NCBI RefSeq assembly: GCF_028898945.1
Contig: NZ_CP118607.1
Coordinates: forward strand, 4,388,001 to 4,452,000
Direction: 5' to 3'
DNA: 64,000 bases
Source: Pseudomonas sp. PSKL.D1
GTDB taxonomy: Bacteria > Pseudomonadota > Gammaproteobacteria > Pseudomonadales > Pseudomonadaceae
The translations under genes and the position numbers were made by a program. The notes under the pieces were generated by a model. That model saw nothing but the letters and a program-made list of their open reading frames with translations, was not told the DNA's origin and searched no databases. Positions 1 to 7,999 of this stretch are shown piece by piece (position 1 is the first letter of the stretch; each line of letters starts with the position of its first letter).

Positions 1-765
1 GCCTTGCGAAACGCATTCTCCGTGCCGCCACAGTGCCCATTGGCCGGGCTCGTAACGTTCCCAGGTCTCGTTTTCGGTCAAGGCTTCGGTGGCGATTACC
101 GTGACCACGTCGTTGGGGGTGGTTTCGGTATGAAAATCGACAATCAGGTCGACATCTTTAAGGCGTGCAGCACCAAAGGGCGCGCGCCGGGTAATGTGGA
201 CCAGCTTGGTGGAGCAGAAGCAGAACAGCCAGTCGCCATCGCTGAGCAGGCAGTTGAACACGCCTTTGCCGCGATACTCGGCACAGGCTTCGACCAACAC
301 CGGCAGCAGCTGTTCCACCTCGACAGGTTCCGGGAAGGCTTCGCGCACGCGGTTGAGCAGGTCGCAGAAGGCCGCTTCGCTGTCGGTGTCGCCCACCGGG
401 CGGTAGAAGCTGGCCTTGCCCTTGAACTCGCCCAACTGGCCGTTGTGCGCGAAGCACCAGTTGCGGCCCCACATTTCGCGCACGAAGGGGTGGGTGTTGG
501 ACAGGCATACCCGGCCCACGTTGGCCTGGCGGATATGGCCGATCACCACTTCGCTCTTGATCGGGTAGCGTTGCACCAGGTTGGCCACTTCCGACTCGCT
601 GCTGGCGGCCGGGTCCTGGAACAGGCGCAGGCCGCGCCCCTCGTAAAAGCCGATGCCCCAGCCGTCCCGGTGCGGGCCGGTGCGGCCACCGCGCTGCATC
701 AGGCCGGTGAAGCTGAAGACGATGTCGGTAGGGACGTTGGCGCTCATGCCCAGCAGTTCACACAT
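1..765 (-). CDS. yafJ: Class II glutamine amidotransferase, YafJ type (3' end beyond window)
   Basis: Predicted cytoplasmic class II (Ntn-type) glutamine amidohydrolase of the YafJ family; the acceptor reaction is unknown. The protein starts MCELLGMSANVPTDIVFSF, so after Met removal Cys2 is the N-terminal nucleophile, as in all class II amidotransferases. Further family features follow: RGGRTGPHRDGWGIGFYEG near residues 25-43, GHIRQANVGRVCLSNTHPF, and the FAHNGQLGEF block typical of GATase_6 folds. About 255 codons lie in the window and the frame is still open at base 1, so the C-terminus is missing. It starts 12 bp after the stop of the membrane-protein gene upstream on the same strand, so the two are probably co-transcribed. 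Family assignment is firm; the physiological role is not known. Confidence 0.88.
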   Translation of the reverse strand, partial: MCELLGMSANVPTDIVFSFTGLMQRGGRTGPHRDGWGIGFYEGRGLRLFQDPAASSESEVANLVQRYPIKSEVVIGHIRQANVGRVCLSNTHPFVREMWGRNWCFAHNGQLGEFKGKASFYRPVGDTDSEAAFCDLLNRVREAFPEPVEVEQLLPVLVEACAEYRGKGVFNCLLSDGDWLFCFCSTKLVHITRRAPFGAARLKDVDLIVDFHTETTPNDVVTVIATEALTENETWERYEPGQWALWRHGECVSQG

Positions 766-777
766 GCTCAGCCCCCT

Positions 778-1272
778 TTACAGACGTGGTTCGACCCGGC
801 CGCCCGCAGGTGCGGCAGGGGGTGGGTCATCGCGGTAGCGGCTGCGACGTTCGGCAACCAGCGGGCTGTCGCTGGTGACCTGCTCATCTTCCGCCGCGCG
901 GCGCTTGGCTGCCGCCTCGGCCTGCTCGCGGCGCTCGCGGGCGCGTTTTTCCAGCGGCCAGCGGATCAGCACGAAAACGATGTACAGGATGAAGGCAAAC
1001 AGGCCGTACATGGCGAAGTCGGAAACAGCGCGCCAGGCGTTGTTGCCGACCTTGAAGGCCACATCCAGCGCAGTGATGGCGATGGCCGGGGCAACCGCGT
1101 CCTTGGCCGGGTCGACGACGGTCGGGGTCAACAGCAATACCGCCAGGATCACCCGCAGCGGCTCGCGCAACCAGCGCCACATCCAGCCGGTGAGCTTGAA
1201 ACCCACCAGCAGGCAGCCCAGGGCGGCAACGGCGTAAAGGCCCCAGGCGAGGGTATAGTCGTTCTCGGTCAT
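778..1272 (-). CDS. Conserved inner-membrane protein of unknown function
   Basis: A 164-residue protein I do not recognise beyond being a Pseudomonas-type membrane protein. The N-terminal two-thirds contains about three to four hydrophobic segments: residues 8-27, 40-50, a weaker one near 60-75, and 85-104 (FAMYGLFAFILYIVFVLI). It then turns into a basic, Arg/Ala/Glu-rich probably helical tail (RWPLEKRARERREQAEAAA) and a Pro-rich C-terminus, likely cytoplasmic. The start ATG at 1272 is divergent from ptrB, with 117 bp between the two starts. The amidotransferase gene follows after 12 bp on the same strand, suggesting an operon. No catalytic or transport motif is visible. Confidence 0.75.
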   Translation of the reverse strand: MTENDYTLAWGLYAVAALGCLLVGFKLTGWMWRWLREPLRVILAVLLLTPTVVDPAKDAVAPAIAITALDVAFKVGNNAWRAVSDFAMYGLFAFILYIVFVLIRWPLEKRARERREQAEAAAKRRAAEDEQVTSDSPLVAERRSRYRDDPPPAAPAGGRVEPRL

Positions 1273-1389
1273 GGTGTTCGTGCAAGCCAGGCAAAGAGAC
1301 GCCTATGATAAACACTTTTCCGGGCGCAGACAGCGTCTACCTGTCCCGGCGCCTTCGCGGCCCAAGCATAGCCACCACAGAGATTCCAG

Positions 1390-3432
1390 ATGCCCAGCAG
1401 ACCCCAGCCCCCCGTCGCCCGCCAGGTCCAGGCCGCAGATCCGTACGCCTGGCTGCAAGATCGCGACACCCCCGAGGTGCTCGCCTACCTGCAAGCGGAA
1501 AACGCCTACCAGCAAGCGTGCCTGGCCGACCAGGCGCCTTTGCGCGAGCAGCTGTTCGAAGAAATCAAAGGCCGCATCCAGGAAACCGACCTGTCCCTGC
1601 CCTCCCCTTGGGGCCCGTACCTGTACTACACCCGTACCACCGCCGGTGACGAGTACCCGCGTCATTACCGCTGCCCGCGCCCGGCGGACGACTCCAACAC
1701 CGTGGATGAGGCCCAGGAGCAGTTGCTGCTCGACCCCAACGCCCTGGCCAACGGTGGCTTCCTGTCGCTGGGCGCGTTCAATGTCAGCCCCGACCACCGC
1801 CTGCTGGCCTACAGCCTGGACACCAGTGGCGACGAAATCTACACCCTGTACGTCAAGGACCTGGCCACCGGCAACGTGACCACCCTGCCCTTCGACGACT
1901 GCGACGGCAGCCTGACCTGGGCCAACGACAGCCAGACACTGTTCTTTGGCGAACTGGACGACACCCACCGCCCCTGGCGCCTGCGCCGGCATACGCTGGG
2001 CGAGGCCACGGCGCGGACGGTGTTCGAAGAGCCCGATGGCCGCTTCTTCCTGCATTGCTACCGCGCAAGCTCCGAACAACAGCTGGTACTGCTGCTCAAC
2101 AGCAAGACCACCAGCGAGGCCTGGGTACTCGATGCCCACACCCCGCACGCGGACTTCACCTGCCTGGCCCCCCGCGAAGAAGGCCACGAGTACTACCCGG
2201 ACCACGGCCAGCTCGACGGCCAGTGGCGCTGGTTTATCCGCACCAACCAGGACGGCATCAACTTTGCCCTGTACCAGGCGCCCGACGCACCGGTGCCAAG
2301 CCGCGAACACTGGCAACTGCTGGTGGCGCACCGCGAAGACATCATGCTCGAAGGCCTGAGCCTGAACGCCAGCGCCATCAGCCTGAGCCTGCGCGAGGGC
2401 GGCCTGCCGATCATCGAAGTGCGCCCGCAAGGCCTGACCAGTTACCGGGTGGAGTTACCCGATGCGGCCTACAGCCTGTACGTGCAGGACAGCCTGGAGT
2501 TCGCCAGCCACCGCATCCGCCTGCGCTACGAAGCCCTCAACCGCCCGGCTCAGGTTCGCCAGCTGGAACTGGCCACTGGCATGCAGCAGGTGCTCAAGCA
2601 AACCCCGGTGCTGGGCCCGTTCGACGCTGATGATTATGTCAGCGAGCGGCTGTGGGCCACCGCAGCCGACGGCACCCGCGTGCCGGTCAGCCTGGTGCGC
2701 CGCCGCCAGGACCTGGGCAAGACCGTGCCGCTGTACCTTTACGGCTACGGCGCCTACGGCGAAAGCCTCGACCCATGGTTCTCCCACGCTCGCCTGAGCC
2801 TGCTGGAGCGCGGCGTGGCCTTTGCCATCGCTCACGTGCGCGGCGGTGGCGAACTGGGTGAAGCCTGGTACCGCGCTGGCAAGCAGGAGCACAAGCACAA
2901 TACGTTCGGCGACTTCATCAGCTGTGCCGAGCACCTGATTGCCGAAGGTGTCACGGCATCGGATCGCCTGGCCATCAGCGGCGGTAGCGCCGGCGGCCTG
3001 TTGATGGGCGCGGTGCTCAACCTGCGGCCCGAGCTGTTCCGTTGCGCCATTGCCGAAGTGCCGTTCGTCGATGTGCTGAACACCATGCTCGACCCTGAGC
3101 TGCCACTGACCGTCACCGAGTACGACGAATGGGGCAACCCTGAAGAGCCTGAGGTATATGCGCGGATCAAGGCCTACGCGCCCTATGAGAACGTCTCGGT
3201 GCAGGCTTACCCGGCCATGCTGGTGGTGGCCGGCTACAACGACAGCCGTGTGCAGTACTGGGAAGCGGCCAAGTGGGTGGCGAAGCTGCGTACCCTCAAG
3301 ACCGATGACAACCTGTTGCTGCTCAAGACCGAGATGGGCGCGGGGCATGGTGGCATGAGCGGGCGCTACCAGGGGCTGCGGGATGTGGCATTGGAGTATG
3401 CGTTTGTCTTCAATGAGCTGGGCGTGGTGTAA
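1390..3432 (+). CDS. ptrB: Oligopeptidase B (protease II, S9A prolyl-oligopeptidase family)
   Basis: Cytosolic serine peptidase that cleaves short peptides after Arg/Lys. The 680 residues match the usual length of about 680-690. The N-terminal half is the seven-bladed propeller, starting with the family signature DPYAWLQDRDTPEVLAYL near residues 17-35. The C-terminal alpha/beta-hydrolase half carries AHVRGGGELGEAWYRAGK and the nucleophile motif ISGGSAGG. By position the catalytic triad is Ser533, Asp618 (AGYNDSRV) and His653 (GAGHGGMSGR), all present. The ATG at 1390 gives the expected N-terminus for the family. It stands alone on the plus strand, divergent from the membrane-protein gene, with a REP element 40 bp after its stop. 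Confidence 0.95.
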   Translation: MPSRPQPPVARQVQAADPYAWLQDRDTPEVLAYLQAENAYQQACLADQAPLREQLFEEIKGRIQETDLSLPSPWGPYLYYTRTTAGDEYPRHYRCPRPADDSNTVDEAQEQLLLDPNALANGGFLSLGAFNVSPDHRLLAYSLDTSGDEIYTLYVKDLATGNVTTLPFDDCDGSLTWANDSQTLFFGELDDTHRPWRLRRHTLGEATARTVFEEPDGRFFLHCYRASSEQQLVLLLNSKTTSEAWVLDAHTPHADFTCLAPREEGHEYYPDHGQLDGQWRWFIRTNQDGINFALYQAPDAPVPSREHWQLLVAHREDIMLEGLSLNASAISLSLREGGLPIIEVRPQGLTSYRVELPDAAYSLYVQDSLEFASHRIRLRYEALNRPAQVRQLELATGMQQVLKQTPVLGPFDADDYVSERLWATAADGTRVPVSLVRRRQDLGKTVPLYLYGYGAYGESLDPWFSHARLSLLERGVAFAIAHVRGGGELGEAWYRAGKQEHKHNTFGDFISCAEHLIAEGVTASDRLAISGGSAGGLLMGAVLNLRPELFRCAIAEVPFVDVLNTMLDPELPLTVTEYDEWGNPEEPEVYARIKAYAPYENVSVQAYPAMLVVAGYNDSRVQYWEAAKWVAKLRTLKTDDNLLLLKTEMGAGHGGMSGRYQGLRDVALEYAFVFNELGVV

Positions 3433-3471
3433 AACGCGTTTTTTGTTGTCATAGGCGAGGGCTTTGCCCTC

Positions 3472-3535
3472 GATCGCGGATAAATCCGCTCCTACACGGC
3501 CCCCTGTAGGAGCGGATTTATCCGCGATGGGCCGC
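3472..3535. repeat. REP pair, head-to-head (P. putida type)
   Basis: Two inverted REP units: atcgcggataaatccgctcc, a short spacer, then gtaggagcggatttatccgc. It lies between the ptrB stop and the cyclic-nucleotide-binding gene. Same family as the copies near 5.4, 11.9, 13.9, 16.4, 21.1, 22.9, 27.5, 29.9, 33.8, 38.3 and 41.0 kb. A TTG-initiated open frame runs through it, so an upstream start for the next gene would translate the REP. Confidence 0.93.
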
Positions 3536-3574
3536 AAAGCGGCCCCAACAACGCCAACCGAAGAAGAACAACAC

Positions 3575-4042
3575 ATGCCCGACCCAACCCACCTGAATGC
3601 CGAAATCCGCGACATGCTCATGGACTGCGGCCAGTTCGACGCCCTGCAGCCCGGCGACTTCCACACCGCCGCCGGCTATTTCAGCCTGGCCACCATGAGC
3701 GAGGGCGAAACCATCTTCAACGAAGGCGACGCCGGCACGTTCATGTGCATCCTGCACCACGGCGTGGTGTCGGTACGCAAGACCGATGGCAACGGTATTC
3801 AGGTGGAAATCGCCACCCTGCGCAGTGGCCGTGCATTCGGCGAAATGGCCGTGCTCGACGGCGAACGGCGCTCGGCCACCTGCGTGGCGGCCAGCGACTG
3901 CCAGCTGCTGACCCTGGGCAAGGATTCACTGGAAAAGATGCTCAACGACGCCCCGCGCATCGCCGCGCGCATCATCCGGGCGCTGGCCGTGGCTCTGTCC
4001 AGGCGCCTGCGCATGCAGGATGGCCAACGGCTCTCGCTTTAG
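3575..4042 (+). CDS. Stand-alone cyclic nucleotide-binding (CNB) domain protein
   Basis: A 155-residue cytoplasmic protein made almost entirely of one CNB (cAMP-receptor-like) domain. The beta-barrel motifs are readable: EGETIFNEGDAGTFMCIL near residues 39-56, and the phosphate-binding cassette FGEMAVLDGERRSAT near 90-104, with the conserved Gly-Glu and Arg-Ser/Thr-Ala. About 35 residues follow the barrel, ending in a basic helix (ALSRRLRMQ). No helix-turn-helix is present, so it should not bind DNA as Crp does. The ATG at 3575 is preferred because it follows an AAGAAGAAC purine tract and because upstream in-frame starts lie in or before the REP. Its stop overlaps the convergent Pro-rich gene by 4 bp. 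The partner it regulates is unknown. Confidence 0.85.
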   Translation: MPDPTHLNAEIRDMLMDCGQFDALQPGDFHTAAGYFSLATMSEGETIFNEGDAGTFMCILHHGVVSVRKTDGNGIQVEIATLRSGRAFGEMAVLDGERRSATCVAASDCQLLTLGKDSLEKMLNDAPRIAARIIRALAVALSRRLRMQDGQRLSL

Positions 4043-4317
4043 TCTTCTGCCTCCACCGGCTTTGCCGGCTCCTGCCGCAAACCCGGCAGCGGCTGGTCCT
4101 TGGGCGGCCCCGGCACCGGCATGGGCGGCAGCAGCGGCGCGCCGGGCTGGCTGTCGTAGGCCTTGGGTGGCGTGCTGGGGGTAATCTGCGGGTATGGCGT
4201 GGGCGTTGCCGTGCCGGGGGCGCCGGGCACGGGCGTAGTAATGCGTGGCGGCGTGCCGGCCGCCTGGGCGGTGGAGATGCCGGCTACCAGCAGCGCGGCA
4301 AAAATCGCATGCAACAT
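4039..4317 (-). CDS. Small proline-rich secreted/periplasmic protein
   Basis: About 92 residues, beginning with a Sec signal peptide (MLHAIFAALLVAGISTAQA, probable cleavage after AQA). The mature part is about 70 residues and almost wholly low complexity: Pro/Gly/Thr-rich, with a Glu-Asp C-terminus (VEAED). No Cys lipobox is seen, so it is probably soluble periplasmic rather than a lipoprotein. Two adjacent ATGs are available at 4320 and 4317. The second is chosen because the AGGAGG at 4324-4329 then lies 6 nt upstream. It is convergent with the CNB protein, and the stop codons overlap. The function is unknown; intrinsically disordered periplasmic peptides of this kind are common in pseudomonads. 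Confidence 0.65.
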   Translation of the reverse strand: MLHAIFAALLVAGISTAQAAGTPPRITTPVPGAPGTATPTPYPQITPSTPPKAYDSQPGAPLLPPMPVPGPPKDQPLPGLRQEPAKPVEAED

Positions 4318-4452
4318 CATCAACCTCCTGTCGGGAAGCTTCTTACAGGCTATGCCCATTTCGTGTTTTTCGCCTGTCCGCCTGGCCTGCAAGCGCGCTA
4401 GACTCAATGGCATAACCGTCGTCATCTGCCTGATCAGAACAAAGGAAACACC

Positions 4453-4824
4453 ATGAGTTCGGCTTCCACTTCCGCCGCCACCGCCCGCCTCGACCGCATC
4501 CTTGCCGATGCCAAGCGCGACAAGGAGATGGGCTACCGCGACAAGGCCCTGAAAATGTACCCGCACGTGTGCGGCCGCTGCGCCCGTGAGTTTTCCGGCA
4601 AGCGCCTGAGCGAGCTGACCGTGCATCACCGTGACCACAACCACGACAACAACCCCCAGGACGGCTCCAACTGGGAACTGCTGTGCCTGTACTGCCACGA
4701 CAACGAGCACTCGCGCTACACCGACCAGCAGTACTTCAGCGACGGCTCGCTGAGCACCCCGAGCATCGCCAAGGCCACCCACAACCCGTTCGCGGCCCTG
4801 GCCGGCATGCTGAAAAAAGACTGA
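4453..4824 (+). CDS. yajD: YajD-type HNH nuclease family protein
   Basis: A 123-residue HNH endonuclease-fold protein of the YajD family. A zinc-like CxxC pair (HVCGRCAREF, residues about 36-45) precedes the HNH core TVHHRDHNHDNNPQDG. A second CxxC lies in LLCLYCHDNEH, followed by the family C-terminal YTDQQYFSDGS block. The active-site His residues and both Cys pairs are intact, so nuclease activity is plausible, but the biological role of YajD proteins is not established. The start ATG at 4453 follows AAAGGAAACACC, a good ribosome-binding site. The next gene on the same strand starts 70 bp downstream behind its own -10-like TATAAT, so it is probably separately transcribed. Confidence 0.92.
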   Translation: MSSASTSAATARLDRILADAKRDKEMGYRDKALKMYPHVCGRCAREFSGKRLSELTVHHRDHNHDNNPQDGSNWELLCLYCHDNEHSRYTDQQYFSDGSLSTPSIAKATHNPFAALAGMLKKD

Positions 4825-4860
4825 CCGTCGAAAGCCGCCCCGCTGCTGCCGGCAAGCCCG

Positions 4861-4866
4861 TATAAT
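4861..4866 (+). promoter_or_regulatory. Probable sigma70 -10 box for the TrmH-like gene
   Basis: A perfect TATAAT lies 28 bp upstream of the GTG start of the methyltransferase gene. This would give a leader of roughly 20 nt containing AAGGG. No convincing TTGACA was found at the right distance, so the promoter call rests on the -10 match and position only. Confidence 0.45.
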
Positions 4867-4894
4867 CGCGCCTTTTTGCGAAGGGCCCCGGCAC

Positions 4895-5365
4895 GTGGCT
4901 AACAAACGGTACAGCTGCATCGGCCTGTTCAACCCCAAGTCTGCAGAGAACGTCGGTTCGGTGATGCGTGCTGCGGGTTGCTACGGCGTCAACTCGGTGT
5001 TCTACACCGGCAAACGGTACGAGCGCGCGCGTGACTTCGTCACCGACACCAAGCGCGTGCATTACGACATTCCACTGATCGGCATCGACGACCTGCAGCG
5101 CATCATCCCGCTTGGGTGCACGCCGGTGGCTGTGGAGTTGGTGGATGGCGCAAGGCCACTGCCTGAGTACACCCACCCGGACCGGGCGATCTACATCTTC
5201 GGGCCTGAGGATGGCTCGCTGAGCGAGGAAGTGCGGGGGTGGTGTGAAGAGACCATCTATATTCCGACCGAGGGTTGCATGAACCTGGCGGCGACGGTGA
5301 ATGTGGTGCTGTATGACCGGTTGGCCAAGGGGTTGAATACGCGGTCGGGGCCGAAATTCAAGTAA
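4895..5365 (+). CDS. RNA 2'-O-methyltransferase, TrmH/SpoU family
   Basis: A 156-residue SPOUT-class methyltransferase predicted to 2'-O-methylate a tRNA or rRNA ribose using SAM. Motif 1 is readable as NPKSAENVGSVMRAAGCYGV near residues 13-32 (Asn and Arg of the family). Motif 2 is IYIFGPEDGSLSEEV near 106-120, and motif 3 IPTEGCMNLAATVNVVLYDR near 128-147 forms the trefoil-knot cofactor pocket. The length fits single-domain members (TrmL-like size), but the sequence differs from E. coli TrmL, so the target nucleotide is left open. It begins with GTG at 4895, since no ATG is available and AAGGG precedes it. It ends convergently with the aldehyde dehydrogenase operon, separated by a REP pair. 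Confidence 0.88.
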   Translation: MANKRYSCIGLFNPKSAENVGSVMRAAGCYGVNSVFYTGKRYERARDFVTDTKRVHYDIPLIGIDDLQRIIPLGCTPVAVELVDGARPLPEYTHPDRAIYIFGPEDGSLSEEVRGWCEETIYIPTEGCMNLAATVNVVLYDRLAKGLNTRSGPKFK

Positions 5366-5392
5366 AACAGGCTGCCAGTGATGTCGCCTGCA

Positions 5393-5472
5393 CCGGCCAA
5401 TCGCGGATGAATCCGCTCCTACAGGGGGTTGCATTCCGTCTGTAGGAGCGGATTTATCCGCGATGAGGCCGG
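5393..5472. repeat. REP pair, head-to-head
   Basis: Inverted REP units (atcgcggatgaatccgctcc and gtaggagcggatttatccgc), flanked by an outer ccggcc/ggccgg arm. It lies in the convergent gap between the TrmH-like gene and the aldehyde dehydrogenase gene. The left unit has the gatgaatc variant stem. Confidence 0.92.
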
Positions 5473-5527
5473 CACAGGTAACACCAAGGTGCCGAACTCC
5501 GTCAGAACAGCACCGGTCTTGCTCAGG

Positions 5528-7024
5528 TCACGAAGCGTTGATCCAGATGGTCTTCAGCTCCGTGTACTGGTCGTGGGCCCAGATGGACTTGTCGCGCCCA
5601 CCAAAGCCAGACTCCTTGTAGCCACCGAACGGCGTCGAGGCATCGCCTTCGCCGAAGCAGTTCACGGTCACCACGCCCGCGCGGATTTCACGCGACAGGC
5701 GCAGCGCATTGCGCAGGCTGCCGGTGTAGGCCGAGGCGGCCAGGCCGTAGATGGTGTCGTTGGCCAGCTCGATGGCTTCATCGATGGTCTCGAAGCTGGT
5801 CACGCTCAGCACCGGGCCAAAGATTTCTTCCACGAACAGCTTGTTGTTGCGGGCCACGCCATCGACGATGGTCGGCTGCACGAACACGCCCTGCTCGGTC
5901 TCACCGCCCTGAACGATACTGAGCTTGTGCTCGGCGGCGTATTCCAGGTACGACTTGACCTTCTCGAAGTGCGACTTGCTGACCATGGCGCCCAAGCGGT
6001 TGTCAGGGTCGAGTGGGTCGCCCAGCTTCCAGTCCTTCAGGTGCTTGCCAATCAGGCCCAGCAGCTCGTCTTTGACGTCTTTGTGCACGATCAGGCGCGA
6101 GGAGGCCGAGCAGTTCTCGCCCATGTTCCAGAACGCACCGGCGGTGACGAACTGGGCCACTTCGTCGAGGTCTTCGCAGTCGTTCATGACCACGGCCGGG
6201 TTCTTGCCACCCAGCTCCAGCACGATGCGCTTGAGGTTGGACTCGGCGGCATACTTCAAGAACAGGCGGCCGGTGTCGGTGGAACCGGTGAAGCTGACCA
6301 TCGGGATGTCCATGTGGCGGCCAATGGCCTCGCCCACTTCACGGCCACCGCCCGGCACCAGGTTGAATACGCCCGCCGGGATGCCGGCCTCGTGGGCCAG
6401 CTCGGCCACACGCAGGGCGCTCAAGGTCGTTTCCTTGGCCGGTTTGACCACGATCGAGCAACCGGCAGCCAGCGATGGGGCGATCTTCCAGGCCAGCATC
6501 AGCAGCGGGAAGTTCCACGGCAGCACCAGGCCGACTACGCCGATGGCTTCGCGCACCACCATGGTCACGGCGGCGTTGCCGGTGGGGGCAGTGTTGTCGT
6601 AGATCTTGTCGATCAGCTCGGCGTGCCAGCGGATGGTGTGGATGGTTTCCGGCACGTCGACATTCTGGCACTCGCTGACCGGCTTGCCGCTGTCGAGGCT
6701 TTCCAGCACGGCCAGTTCATGGGCGTTGTCTTCCAGCAGTTGAGCAAACTTCAGCAGGATGTGCTTGCGCTCGCCCGGCTGCAGCTTGGCCCACGCACCG
6801 TCTTCGAACACGCGCTTGGCGGCGGCCACGGCGACGTTTACGTCATTGACGTCGCAGGCGGCCACTTCAGCCAGTTGCTTGCCGGTGGCCGGGTTGGTGG
6901 TGACGAACGTCTTGCCCGAGATCGCATCGCGGAACTCGCCGTCGATGAACGCCTGGGTACGCAGTTGCAGGTCGGCGGCGATGGCCGCGTATCGGGCCTT
7001 GCTCAGCAATTCGGCCATGTTCAT
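5528..7024 (-). CDS. NAD(P)-dependent aldehyde dehydrogenase, PuuC-like
   Basis: A 498-residue class I aldehyde dehydrogenase, closest by eye to gamma-glutamyl-gamma-aminobutyraldehyde dehydrogenase (PuuC). It should oxidise an amino-aldehyde or semialdehyde to the acid with NAD(P)+. Active-site residues are present: Asn171 (LPWNFPLL), Lys194 (VVKPAKE), Glu270 (LELGGK) and nucleophile Cys305 (GENCSASSR). The family C-terminal FGGYKESGFGGRDKS block is also present. It is the last gene of a minus-strand operon, and its start overlaps the stop of the DapA-family gene by 4 bp (ATGA), implying translational coupling. The operon order (GntR, FAD oxidoreductase, MFS, DapA, ALDH) suggests it removes the aldehyde made by the lyase. 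The exact substrate cannot be read from sequence. Confidence 0.9.
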   Translation of the reverse strand: MNMAELLSKARYAAIAADLQLRTQAFIDGEFRDAISGKTFVTTNPATGKQLAEVAACDVNDVNVAVAAAKRVFEDGAWAKLQPGERKHILLKFAQLLEDNAHELAVLESLDSGKPVSECQNVDVPETIHTIRWHAELIDKIYDNTAPTGNAAVTMVVREAIGVVGLVLPWNFPLLMLAWKIAPSLAAGCSIVVKPAKETTLSALRVAELAHEAGIPAGVFNLVPGGGREVGEAIGRHMDIPMVSFTGSTDTGRLFLKYAAESNLKRIVLELGGKNPAVVMNDCEDLDEVAQFVTAGAFWNMGENCSASSRLIVHKDVKDELLGLIGKHLKDWKLGDPLDPDNRLGAMVSKSHFEKVKSYLEYAAEHKLSIVQGGETEQGVFVQPTIVDGVARNNKLFVEEIFGPVLSVTSFETIDEAIELANDTIYGLAASAYTGSLRNALRLSREIRAGVVTVNCFGEGDASTPFGGYKESGFGGRDKSIWAHDQYTELKTIWINAS

Positions 7025-7923
7025 GCCCCCCCGGTGATGTGTGCGACGGCGCGCTTGAGTTCAGTGACAACCCCCTGCAGTGCCTGCTTCTCGTCAGCGT
7101 CCAGTTCGGACAGCGGCTTGCGCACACCACCGGTTTTCAGGCCGTTGAGGGCCACGCCGTACTTGATCGACTGCACGAACTTGCCACCTTCCAGGAAGTC
7201 CATCAGCGGCATCATGGCGCCCATGATCTTGCGGGCTTTGTCGAAGTCCTTCTCGATCACGCAGGCCTCGTACAGCGCCACGTGCTCGCGCGGGATGAAG
7301 TTGGAGCCGGCGCACACCCAGCTTTTGGCGCCCCAGGCAAAGAATTCCAGGGCCTGGTCGTCCCAGCCGCACGACAGCTGGATGTTCGGGCGCTGGATGG
7401 CCAGCCGGTGCAGCTGGGCCATGTCGCCGGAGCTTTCCTTGATGGCGACGATGTTTTTCACATCGGCAACGGCATCGAAGAACTCCTCGCCCATGCTCAC
7501 GCTCATGCGGCCCGGGTAGTTGTAGAGCATGATCGGCAGGCCGGCGGCGGCGTCCACGGCTTTGACGTGTACGGCGATTTCCTGCTGGGTTGGCAGCGCG
7601 TACGGCGGGGTGCCCACCAGCAGCGCGTCTGCCTTGATTTCAGCAGCGTGCTTGGCGAAGGCCACGGAATCTTCGGTGCGGATGGCACCGGTACCGATGA
7701 TCAGTGGCAGGCGGCCGTTCAGCACGTCCTTGGCCTGGGCGGCCAGTTCAAGGCGCTCCTGGGCGGTGTGGGCGTAGTACTCGCCGGTGGAGCCGCCAAT
7801 GATGACGCCGTGGATTTTCGACTCGACCAGGTATTCGAGCACGTCGGCGAACGCCGCCTTGTCGATCGAGCCGTCCGCAGCCAGCGGGGTGACTGCCGGG
7901 GTGTAGATGCCTTCGAATTTCAC
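7021..7923 (-). CDS. DapA/NanA-family aldolase-lyase (dihydrodipicolinate synthase superfamily)
   Basis: A 300-residue TIM-barrel class I lyase. Superfamily residues are clear: GGSTGE at 43-48 (alpha-keto-acid carboxylate site), Tyr134 in IMLYNYPGR, and Schiff-base Lys162 in AIKESSGD. It is probably a catabolic member acting on a 2-keto acid (aldolase, dehydratase or deaminase) rather than biosynthetic DapA, because it sits in an inducible-looking operon between an MFS transporter and an aldehyde dehydrogenase whose start overlaps its stop. The initiation codon is GTG at 7923, preceded by GGAGAACCTACC. A second, only distantly similar family member lies in the hydroxyproline operon at 32.8 kb. 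The substrate is unknown; a semialdehyde or aldehyde product is inferred from the partner ALDH. Confidence 0.88.
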   Translation of the reverse strand: MKFEGIYTPAVTPLAADGSIDKAAFADVLEYLVESKIHGVIIGGSTGEYYAHTAQERLELAAQAKDVLNGRLPLIIGTGAIRTEDSVAFAKHAAEIKADALLVGTPPYALPTQQEIAVHVKAVDAAAGLPIMLYNYPGRMSVSMGEEFFDAVADVKNIVAIKESSGDMAQLHRLAIQRPNIQLSCGWDDQALEFFAWGAKSWVCAGSNFIPREHVALYEACVIEKDFDKARKIMGAMMPLMDFLEGGKFVQSIKYGVALNGLKTGGVRKPLSELDADEKQALQGVVTELKRAVAHITGGA

Positions 7924-7999
7924 GGTAGGTTCTCCAGTGCGTTGATCAGTGTTGTAAAGGCCACGGCGGATCGACGCCGTGGCGAGTCGTACGGAAAAG

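Noticed and set aside
1..1308. 434-codon plus-strand open frame across the left edge
   Set aside because: Covers two minus-strand genes, one with a clear class II amidotransferase N-terminus; the translation has no motif.
5429..7519. A 696-codon plus-strand open frame opposite the aldehyde dehydrogenase gene
   Set aside because: Low-complexity Ala/Gly/His/Gln-rich translation with no motifs; typical antisense frame in GC-rich coding DNA. The minus-strand frame has complete ALDH active-site motifs.
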